Below, piece by piece: positions 1-5,498 of a stretch of 7,132 nucleotides of DNA. A model generated the notes under the pieces. It did no database searches, was not told the DNA's origin, and saw only the letters and a program-made list of their open reading frames with translations. The stretch lies in assembly GCA_041552775.1 (NCBI GenBank), contig JBFEKH010000103.1, forward strand, positions 1 to 7,132. Direction: 5' to 3'. A program made the position numbers and the translations under genes. This stretch comes from Allopontixanthobacter sp041552775 (GTDB lineage: Bacteria; Pseudomonadota; Alphaproteobacteria; Sphingomonadales; Sphingomonadaceae). Each line of letters opens with the position of its first letter. Position 1 is the first letter of the stretch.

Positions 1-296
1 TCCTTGCCGGTGATTTCCACCAGCGGGACACGCTGCACCCAGGATCCATTATTGCCCGGCTGCAATCCGGCATCGGAAAACTTCTCTACCAGCAGCCCGA
101 CGGTTAATTCCTCGCCGATAGTGCCGGGCATCCGCCCTTCGAATTCGTCAGAGGACATCGTCCTGGTGACATCCTTCATCGTTTCTATCGAGATATCGCC
201 CGCTGCAACACCGGGCATGGCAATTTCGGCGCTGTCAGCGCTGGCGCAGCCACACAGCGCGAGCGCCAGGGAGGAAAGAGCAAATTTGCGAAACAT
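1..296 (-). CDS. Lipoprotein M28-type metallopeptidase, N-terminal part only (cut by window edge)
   Basis: This open reading frame starts with ATG at 294-296 on the minus strand and stays open to the left edge, giving 98 residues of an unfinished protein. Residues 1-17 (MFRKFALSSLALALCGC) form a lipoprotein signal: two basic residues, a hydrophobic core and a lipobox LCGC with C17 as the likely lipidated cysteine. The following stretch, with DEFEGRMPGT at 50-59 and GLQPGNNGSWVQRVPLVEI at 77-95, matches my memory of the N-terminus of membrane-anchored M28 zinc aminopeptidases, where this part precedes the PA insert and catalytic domain. The metal ligands would lie outside the window and cannot be checked. 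A good Shine-Dalgarno AAGGA (plus-strand 305-309) sits 8 nt before the start. The gene is divergent from glnE. The reading frame and signal are clear; the family call is an inference from the N-terminus only. Confidence 0.8.
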   Translation of the reverse strand, partial: MFRKFALSSLALALCGCASADSAEIAMPGVAAGDISIETMKDVTRTMSSDEFEGRMPGTIGEELTVGLLVEKFSDAGLQPGNNGSWVQRVPLVEITGK

Positions 297-420
297 CAGG
301 GAAATCCTTCTTGGTCATGCTCCCGCTCGCGGGAAGATAATGACGCCTTGTTGCAAAGCTGATCGGGCGCGGCAAGCACCATACTTGTGCCATACCCCGC
401 CAACAGGCAAAGACGCATCC
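297..420. other. Divergent intergenic region between the M28 lipoprotein gene and glnE
   Basis: This 124-bp gap must hold the promoters of both divergent genes. I see the minus-strand ribosome-binding site (305-309), a short perfect inverted repeat at 321-334 and a palindromic TTGCAA at 351-356, but no pair of -35 and -10 boxes with acceptable spacing. An open reading frame in phase with glnE continues through this gap and across the lipoprotein gene, but it reads as non-coding: its sequence lacks any family resemblance and overlaps a gene with a clear signal peptide on the other strand. Confidence 0.6.
321..334. repeat. Short perfect inverted repeat in the divergent promoter region
   Basis: TCCCGC and GCGGGA are separated by TC, giving a 14-bp near-palindrome. 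It lies 25 bp before the M28 start codon, just outside its ribosome-binding site, so it would be in the 5' leader of that transcript. It could be a protein-binding site or a small hairpin; chance occurrence in GC-rich DNA is also possible. Confidence 0.3.
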
Positions 421-3135
421 ATGCAGCCCGACTGGCAAAATGCTCTGACGCGCGCCCGAGCGCATGCACCGTTCCTCGCTCGCGGCATGGAACGCATGCC
501 CGAACTGGCGGAATTGCTGGCGGCTGGGCGCGGAGAAGACGCGCTGGCGTGGTCGCGGCAGGCGGGCGCAGATAGCTCAGATGTCAGAGTGGCCCTGCGG
601 CGGGAGCGGCTGGCCTACGCGGTTGCACTAGCCGCTGGCGACCTGGCGGGAGCCTTTTCGGTTGGCCGTGTGATGAAAGAATTGTCCGATCTGGCTGACC
701 GTGCGCTGGATGCGGCCATTGGCGCGGCGATTGCGCGGCGGGTGCCTGATACAGAGCCGGCCGGTATCATCGCGCTGGCGCTGGGCAAACACGGCGCGCA
801 GGAACTCAATTACAGTTCCGACATCGATCCCATCCTGCTGTTCGATCCCGAAACTCTGCCGCGCCGTGACCGCGACGAGCCGGGCGAAGCGGCGCAGCGT
901 TATGCCCGCGATATCGTGCAGATCCTGTCGGAAAATACCGCCGAGGGCTATGTCTTCCGGGTTGATCTGCGGCTGCGCCCGGCTTCGGAGGTCAGCCCGC
1001 TGGCGATTTCACTGAACGCGGCGCTGACACATTACGAATCCTCTGCCCTGACGTGGGAGCGGGCGGCATTCATTCGCTCGCGCGCGTGTTCGGGCGATGT
1101 CGCGGCGGGTGACGCGTTTCTGGCCGCGATCCGGCCCTTCGTCTGGCGGCGTAGCCTCGATTTCGGGGCAATCGAGGAAATCGGGCGGCTAACCGCGCGG
1201 ATCAGGGACAATTACAGCGGACCGAAGATGCCCGGACCGGGCTTCAACCTGAAACACGGGCGAGGGGGCATTCGCGAAGTGGAATTCTTCGCCCAGACCC
1301 ATCAGTTGATCCATGGCGGCCGCAATCCCTCCTTGCGCCAGCGCAGCACGCGCCCTGCGCTCGATGCTTTGGCAGCAGCGGGTTTGATTTCGGTCGAGGA
1401 TGCGGCAGTGGTCGGCGGTGCCTATGATCGGTTGCGAACGCTGGAACATAGGCTCCAGATGGTCGACGACCAACAGACCCACGCGCTGCCTTCCGGCGCG
1501 GCGCTGGATAATGTCGCGCTGTTGGAGGGGCTGGCAGACGGTACAGCGCTGATTGCCGAAGTCACCGAATTGACCGAGGCTGTGGGGCAGCGGTTCGACC
1601 GCCTGATTGATGCGGAAAATCGCTCGCCTCAGGGCGCCGGCTCGGCATTGGGCGGCTTGACGGGGCGCCTTGAAAAGCTTGGCTTCGATGATCCCGAAAC
1701 GCTCGCGATGCGGATCGACGGCTGGACAGATGGCCGTTTCCGCACCCTGCGCAGCTCAGCCGCCCGCGCTGCGTTCCATGCGATGTTGCCCGACTTGCTG
1801 GAAGCCCTGTCCGAAGCCCCCGATAAAGACCGCGCGATCCTGCGATGGGAAGCGCTGCTGGCCGGTGCATCGAGCGCGATCAATCTGTTCCGCCTGCTGG
1901 AAGCGCGGCCTGCGCTGATGGATCAGCTGGTCAAGATCCTCACGCTCGCACCGCCGCTGGCGGATGAATTGGGCCGCCGCCCAGAATTGCTCGATACGCT
2001 GATCGACCGCAGCGCGCTCGATTTGCCGGGCGATGTTGCGCAACTGGTTGGCACGATGCGGCTGGCCGAAGATGTCGATGATTACGAACGGCAATTGGAC
2101 CGGATCAGGATCGTCACCGGCGAAAAGCGTTTTGCCCTCGGTGTGCAGTTGATCGAGGCCGCGCATGATCCGCTGGAAATCGGCGCTGCCCTGTCCCGGC
2201 TGGCCGAAGCCGCGATCGCTGTGGCGGTGGACGCTACCGATGCGGAATTCGCGCAAGTGCATGGCCGGGTTCCAGGCAGTGAGTTGGTGGTGCTCGGACT
2301 TGGAAGGCTGGGCGGCGGGGTCATGACCCATGCCTCTGATCTCGACATCATCTACCTGTTCAGCGGCACGCATGACGGGGAATCCGATTGCGCCGGGATC
2401 AAGGGTTGCCGCCCGTTGGGCGCGACGCTCTATTTCAACCGTCTGGCTAGCCGGGTCAGCGGCGCGCTGAGTGTTCCCACTGCCGAGGGCGCATTATACG
2501 AAGTGGACACCAGGCTTCGCCCGCAAGGCCAGCAGGGGCCGTTGGCGGTCAGTTTCGACAGCTTCGCGCGTTACCAGCGTGAAAGCGCGTGGACTTGGGA
2601 GCATATGGCGTTGACCCGGGCGCGAGTGCTGTGCGGCTCTCCCGTTGCGAGGCAGGAACTGGAAGCGGTGATTTCAGGCGTCCTCAATACCCCGCACGAC
2701 AGTGCTAATCTGCGCGATAGTCTGCTGACCATGCGCGCTGAAATGGCGGCGCATAAATCGCCTAAAGGTCCGCTCGATGCAAAGCTGCTGCGCGGCGGCC
2801 TGGTCGATCTGGAATTCGTCGTGCATTATCTGCAATTGCGCGAGAACACTGCATTTCACCCTGATCTGCGCGCCGCCATCGGGCAATTGATCGCCGAAGG
2901 TCTGCTGCCGCAAGAGCTCGCTGCAGCGCATGATCTGATGATCCGGATGCTGGTGGCTGTGCGGTTGCTCGCCCCCGACCTACAATTGCCCGCGCCAGCT
3001 GCGACTACAGTACTCGCGCAGGCCTGCGGATGTGACAGCGGGACAAGCCTGTTGCATCGCTTCACCCAGGCACGGCAAAGCGTGGCGCAAAGCTGGAAAG
3101 CGATTCTCGAAACCAATCTGGAGATTAACCCATGA
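421..3135 (+). CDS. glnE: Bifunctional glutamine synthetase adenylyltransferase / adenylyl-removing enzyme
   Basis: GlnE adds AMP to, and phosphorolytically removes it from, a tyrosine of glutamine synthetase in response to PII and glutamine, in the cytoplasm. The 904-residue protein has the duplicated architecture of the family (about 946 in E. coli). The N-terminal deadenylylation half carries GKHGAQELNYSSDID at 122-136 with metal-binding D134 and D136, then VDLRLRP at 181-187. The C-terminal adenylylation half carries GRLGGGVMTHASDLD ending in D640 and D642, then EVDTRLRP at 694-701 and the AWTWEHMALTRAR motif; GlnD-like helical segments follow each catalytic domain. I chose ATG 421 because family resemblance begins there (DWQNALTRARAHAPFLARGMER); the frame is open further upstream but that part is not GlnE-like and overlaps another gene. 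The ribosome-binding site is weak (AAAGA at 409-413). The first half is about 40 residues shorter before the active site than in E. coli. The stop overlaps the next start (ATGA). Confidence 0.96.
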   Translation: MQPDWQNALTRARAHAPFLARGMERMPELAELLAAGRGEDALAWSRQAGADSSDVRVALRRERLAYAVALAAGDLAGAFSVGRVMKELSDLADRALDAAIGAAIARRVPDTEPAGIIALALGKHGAQELNYSSDIDPILLFDPETLPRRDRDEPGEAAQRYARDIVQILSENTAEGYVFRVDLRLRPASEVSPLAISLNAALTHYESSALTWERAAFIRSRACSGDVAAGDAFLAAIRPFVWRRSLDFGAIEEIGRLTARIRDNYSGPKMPGPGFNLKHGRGGIREVEFFAQTHQLIHGGRNPSLRQRSTRPALDALAAAGLISVEDAAVVGGAYDRLRTLEHRLQMVDDQQTHALPSGAALDNVALLEGLADGTALIAEVTELTEAVGQRFDRLIDAENRSPQGAGSALGGLTGRLEKLGFDDPETLAMRIDGWTDGRFRTLRSSAARAAFHAMLPDLLEALSEAPDKDRAILRWEALLAGASSAINLFRLLEARPALMDQLVKILTLAPPLADELGRRPELLDTLIDRSALDLPGDVAQLVGTMRLAEDVDDYERQLDRIRIVTGEKRFALGVQLIEAAHDPLEIGAALSRLAEAAIAVAVDATDAEFAQVHGRVPGSELVVLGLGRLGGGVMTHASDLDIIYLFSGTHDGESDCAGIKGCRPLGATLYFNRLASRVSGALSVPTAEGALYEVDTRLRPQGQQGPLAVSFDSFARYQRESAWTWEHMALTRARVLCGSPVARQELEAVISGVLNTPHDSANLRDSLLTMRAEMAAHKSPKGPLDAKLLRGGLVDLEFVVHYLQLRENTAFHPDLRAAIGQLIAEGLLPQELAAAHDLMIRMLVAVRLLAPDLQLPAPAATTVLAQACGCDSGTSLLHRFTQARQSVAQSWKAILETNLEINP

Positions 3136-3602
3136 CGACCATCAATCTTGGCGATGCGATCCCCGATATTGCGATGGAAACGCCCGAGGGCGGGACGGTC
3201 AAAATGTCCGAATTTGCGGGCCGGAAAGTGGTGCTGTTCTTCTATCCCAAGGACAACACGCCGGGCTGCACCAGTGAAGCGAAGGATTTTTCCGCGCTGA
3301 AGGATGATTTCGCTGCAGCAGGCACAGCGATTCTCGGCATCAGCAAGGATATGCCCAAGAAGCACCTCAATTTCATCGCCAAGCACGATCTGACAGTGGC
3401 GTTGGCAACTGACGCGGAGAATGACGGACTGTCCGATGCGCTGGGGATCTGGACGGAAAAGCAGATGTACGGAAAAACCTATCTGGGCATGGTCCGCACA
3501 ACCATCCTGGTCGATGCCGCGGGTAAGATCGCGCAGGTCTGGAACAAGGTGAAGGTCAAGGGGCACGCCGCCGAGGTGCTGGAGGCGGCCAAGGCGCTCT
3601 GA
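3132..3602 (+). CDS. bcp: Thioredoxin-dependent peroxiredoxin, Bcp/PrxQ family, single-cysteine form
   Basis: Bcp/PrxQ enzymes reduce hydrogen peroxide and organic hydroperoxides in the cytoplasm. The 156-residue protein has the usual family length and a thioredoxin-like fold signature: GDAIPDIAMETPEG near the N-terminus, then FFYPKDNTPGCTSEAKDF at 36-53. C46 is the peroxidatic cysteine, with T43 in the conserved active-site motif and R122 (VRTTILVD) as the likely catalytic arginine. C46 is the only cysteine in the protein: the position five residues later, which holds the resolving cysteine in E. coli Bcp, is K51. It should therefore work by a one-cysteine mechanism needing an external thiol. 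The start overlaps the glnE stop by ATGA, pointing to translational coupling and co-transcription; the next gene follows after 8 bp. The family is certain; the reductant is unknown. Confidence 0.95.
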   Translation: MTTINLGDAIPDIAMETPEGGTVKMSEFAGRKVVLFFYPKDNTPGCTSEAKDFSALKDDFAAAGTAILGISKDMPKKHLNFIAKHDLTVALATDAENDGLSDALGIWTEKQMYGKTYLGMVRTTILVDAAGKIAQVWNKVKVKGHAAEVLEAAKAL

Positions 3603-3610
3603 GAGACTTC

Positions 3611-4459
3611 GTGACCACATCTGAATCATCGGCGCCCATTGGTTCGGCAATACGCGCTGCCTTGCTGACGCCCGACCCGCACGCCAAAGTCATGGCCACC
3701 CGCGACGTCGCGCGGGCATGGCGGCAGGAGCGGCTGCGCTTCCGCTTTGACGTCACGATGCCTGACCAGCCAGCATGGCCCGAACGGCCCGAATTGCTCA
3801 GCCCGGCCAGAATGCCCCGGCGCGGGGGCGGGTCGGAGCATGGACGAATCGCCTTATGGCATTCGCTGGCGCATATCGAATTTGTCGCGATCGACCTCGC
3901 GCTCGACATGGTGGGACGGTTTGGCGCCCAGATGAGCCGGGAATTCACCTCCGATTTCCTGTCTGTTGCGGCAGACGAAGCGATGCATTTCGCGCTGCTT
4001 GATCGCAAATTGCGGACGTTGGGCAGTTATTACGGCGCGCTGCCTGCGCACGGCGGCTTATGGGAAGCCGCAGCGAAAACCTCGCATGACGTCATGGCCA
4101 GGTTGGCCGTCGTCCCGATGGTGCTGGAGGCGAGGGGGCTGGACGTCACGCCGGCAACCTTGAACAAGGTGCGTTCGCAAGGCGATGTGAATGGCGCAAA
4201 AATCCTGAACCGAATCCTTGACGACGAAATCCGGCACGTGGGAATCGGCACAAAACACTTTATCGCACGCTGTGTGGAATGCGGCGAGCTGCCACAAAAA
4301 CGTTGGAAATCCTTGGTGTCGGAGCATTTTGGAGGCGCAATAAAGGGCCCATTCAACGACTCGGCGCGTCTTGCAGCCGGTCTGTCGCGAGACTTCTACA
4401 GCGGTATTGCGCCGTTAGCAGTTTCACGGATAACCCCACAATCAACGAAGCGACGGTAA
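3611..4459 (+). CDS. DUF455 family ferritin-like protein (putative di-iron protein)
   Basis: The 282-residue protein matches what I know of the DUF455 ferritin-like family (COG2833), whose biochemical role is not established. The helical core shows a set of potential metal ligands spaced as in di-iron four-helix proteins: H88 and E90 (LAHIEFVAIDLALD), E123 and H126 (AADEAMHFALL), E173 (VLEARGLD), and E206 and H209 (DDEIRHVGIG). No signal peptide or membrane segment is visible, so it is probably cytoplasmic. The start is GTG at 3611, preceded by GAGAGA a few bases upstream; an internal ATG at 3692 would remove the conserved-looking IRAALLTPDPHAKV segment, so GTG is preferred. It lies 8 bp after bcp, so it is probably co-expressed with a peroxidase, consistent with but not proving a redox function. 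The last 15 or so residues are polar and look unconserved. The family call is strong; metal binding is inferred. Confidence 0.9.
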   Translation: MTTSESSAPIGSAIRAALLTPDPHAKVMATRDVARAWRQERLRFRFDVTMPDQPAWPERPELLSPARMPRRGGGSEHGRIALWHSLAHIEFVAIDLALDMVGRFGAQMSREFTSDFLSVAADEAMHFALLDRKLRTLGSYYGALPAHGGLWEAAAKTSHDVMARLAVVPMVLEARGLDVTPATLNKVRSQGDVNGAKILNRILDDEIRHVGIGTKHFIARCVECGELPQKRWKSLVSEHFGGAIKGPFNDSARLAAGLSRDFYSGIAPLAVSRITPQSTKRR

Positions 4460-4563
4460 GTTCCGTAAAGCTTCAAAAAAGTTTCGTGACAGTCGGCGAT
4501 CGGTTGGCTGGATGGGAAACGGGGTCTCGGCGGTGAAAAATCACCGCAGTAAAGGACGGGTTC
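4460..4563 (+). other. Gap between the DUF455 and M23 genes: hairpin and ribosome-binding site
   Basis: This 104-bp gap is less GC-rich than the flanking genes (it includes a run of six A near 4475). It contains a 7-bp hairpin (4530-4547) and the M23 ribosome-binding site AAGGA (4552-4556). I see no intrinsic terminator, so readthrough from the upstream genes is possible, and no convincing promoter boxes, although the spacing would allow one. Confidence 0.5.
4530..4547 (+). promoter_or_regulatory. Hairpin just upstream of the M23 ribosome-binding site
   Basis: GCGGTGA (4530-4536) and TCACCGC (4541-4547) are perfect complements around an AAAA loop. The stem ends 4 nt before the AAAGGA sequence of the next gene. 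There is no T run after it, so it is not an intrinsic terminator. It could stabilise the 5' end of the mRNA, mark a processing site or act as a protein-binding site. The structure is plain in the sequence; a function is only inferred. Confidence 0.45.
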
Positions 4564-5262
4564 GTGATTGCTATTTTCAAGCAAAGCCGGATTGCTGCAG
4601 CATTTGCAATTGCATTCGGCCTGATGACTATGGGTGCACATCCCGCTTTCGCAAACAGCAGTGCAGCATCAGCGGATATGGCCGCCGCAGCGCGCGACGC
4701 CCGCACTTCCCCGATCAGCGGCGGCGACGAACAGTTCCGTAATCTGTTCGCGAGCTGGCAGTCGCTAGATGGCGTAGATGCTTCTTCACCAACCCCGACA
4801 ACTTCAATTGCCATCCCTTCCATCATGCCCCTCGCGTCGGCCAAGTTGACCAGCGATTACGGCATGCGCACCCACCCCGTTGTTGGCGGTCGCCGCAACC
4901 ACAAGGGCGTCGATCTGGCCGCGCCAACCGGAACTCCGGTTTTCGCCACTGCCGATGGCGTAGTATCGCGCGCTGATGTGTTTAGCACTTACGGCCTGTA
5001 TATCTCGCTCCAGCACGGCGCCGCTCTCGAAACCCGCTACGCCCATCTGTCCCGTCTGGCAGTTGCTGCCGGACAGCGCGTGAACAAGGGTGACATCATC
5101 GGTTATGTCGGCTCGACCGGCCGTTCGACCGGCCCACATCTCCATTACGAAGTCCGGATGGACGGCGTTGCTGTCAACCCGATCCCGTACATGGTCGAAT
5201 CCGAAGCGCAGCAGGCTTTCGCATTGGTGATGGACGAAGGTGGCCAGGGTGGTCCTGAGTAA
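4564..5262 (+). CDS. Exported M23 family (LytM-type) metallopeptidase
   Basis: Predicted periplasmic zinc endopeptidase that cuts peptide cross-links of peptidoglycan. The 232-residue protein starts with a Sec signal peptide: KQSR, a hydrophobic core at about 10-25 and a likely cleavage after A28-F29-A30. A linker rich in Ser, Thr and Pro (about 70-90) leads to the M23 domain (about 95-205). Zinc ligands H113 and D117 (NHKGVD) and H194 (HLHYE) and catalytic H161 (RYAHLS) and H192 are all present, so it should be an active enzyme rather than an EnvC-like degenerate activator. There is no coiled coil, LysM or SH3 domain. The start is GTG at 4564, with AAGGA 7 nt upstream; the next in-frame ATG (4624) would cut the signal peptide. 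It lies 104 bp after the DUF455 gene and upstream of a strong terminator. The exact bond cleaved is not deducible. Confidence 0.93.
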   Translation: MIAIFKQSRIAAAFAIAFGLMTMGAHPAFANSSAASADMAAAARDARTSPISGGDEQFRNLFASWQSLDGVDASSPTPTTSIAIPSIMPLASAKLTSDYGMRTHPVVGGRRNHKGVDLAAPTGTPVFATADGVVSRADVFSTYGLYISLQHGAALETRYAHLSRLAVAAGQRVNKGDIIGYVGSTGRSTGPHLHYEVRMDGVAVNPIPYMVESEAQQAFALVMDEGGQGGPE

Positions 5263-5379
5263 GAGCCGGCCCGCGTGTAACCAAAGATTATTGACATGAT
5301 GCGGTATCTGCTGGCAGATGCGCTTTCAAGTTAATCATACCAGTTTCAGTTAGACATCGGAGAGGGTGTCTTCACGAAG

Positions 5380-5408
5380 GGCGGCAGGATCAATCCTGCC
5401 GCCTTTTT
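5380..5408 (+). terminator. Strong Rho-independent terminator after the M23 gene
   Basis: An 11-nt arm GGCGGCAGGAT (5380-5390) is the perfect complement of ATCCTGCCGCC (5393-5403), with CA between (in practice a four-base loop), followed directly by TTTTT (5404-5408). Bases 5376-5379 can pair further into the T run. It lacks a T run on the minus strand, so it acts on plus-strand transcription. It ends transcripts from the M23 gene or from any small RNA in this gap, and isolates the acyl-CoA synthetase gene. Confidence 0.9.
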
Positions 5409-5449
5409 CTATGCCCGGCGCTGTCTTGGCCTGCGCGATCCGTTTTCCC

Positions 5450-5477
5450 TTGTCGCCCGGCCCAGTCCGGCTAGTCT
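5450..5477 (+). promoter_or_regulatory. Possible sigma-70-like promoter for the acyl-CoA synthetase gene
   Basis: TTGTCG (5450-5455) and TAGTCT (5472-5477) are spaced by 16 bp and lie downstream of the terminator, in the only place where a promoter for the next gene is needed. The match to consensus is modest (four and three of six), and transcription would start about 15 nt before the start codon, just at the ribosome-binding site AGAGG (5488-5492). Confidence 0.25.
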
Positions 5478-5498
5478 GCTGCGCGGAAGAGGAAAAAC

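Larger units (their letters stand above)
5263..5498 (+). other. Non-coding region between the M23 and acyl-CoA synthetase genes
   Basis: This 236-bp stretch holds no credible coding sequence. It contains, in order, a perfect TTGACA (5291-5296), a hairpin with ATCTG/CAGAT arms (5306-5319), a second hairpin AGACA/TGTCT (5352-5356 and 5367-5371) with a purine-rich loop, a strong intrinsic terminator (5380-5408), and the promoter/ribosome-binding region of the next gene. The part before the terminator is less GC-rich than the genes. It may be a 3' UTR, or contain a small RNA ending at the terminator. Confidence 0.55.

Noticed and set aside
1756..2373. 205-residue minus-strand open frame inside glnE
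   Set aside because: It is antisense to the adenylylation half of GlnE, including its catalytic DLD motif, and its composition is typical of a shadow frame.
2856..3650. 264-residue open frame on the minus strand across glnE, bcp and the DUF455 start
   Set aside because: It spans three genes with clear family motifs on the plus strand, and its translation has no recognisable domain. Long antisense frames are common in GC-rich DNA.
5291..5320. Sigma-70 promoter based on the perfect TTGACA at 5291-5296
   Set aside because: No acceptable -10 box is found 16-18 bp downstream (only about two of six matches), so it is kept only as part of the small-RNA hypothesis and not listed as a promoter.
5352..5403. 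Possible glycine-riboswitch-like motif (GGAGAGGG followed by CGAAGGGCGGC)
   Set aside because: The short words resemble parts of the glycine aptamer, but the conserved core and stem arrangement are missing, the second word is the terminator stem, and the downstream gene is not a glycine-metabolism gene.
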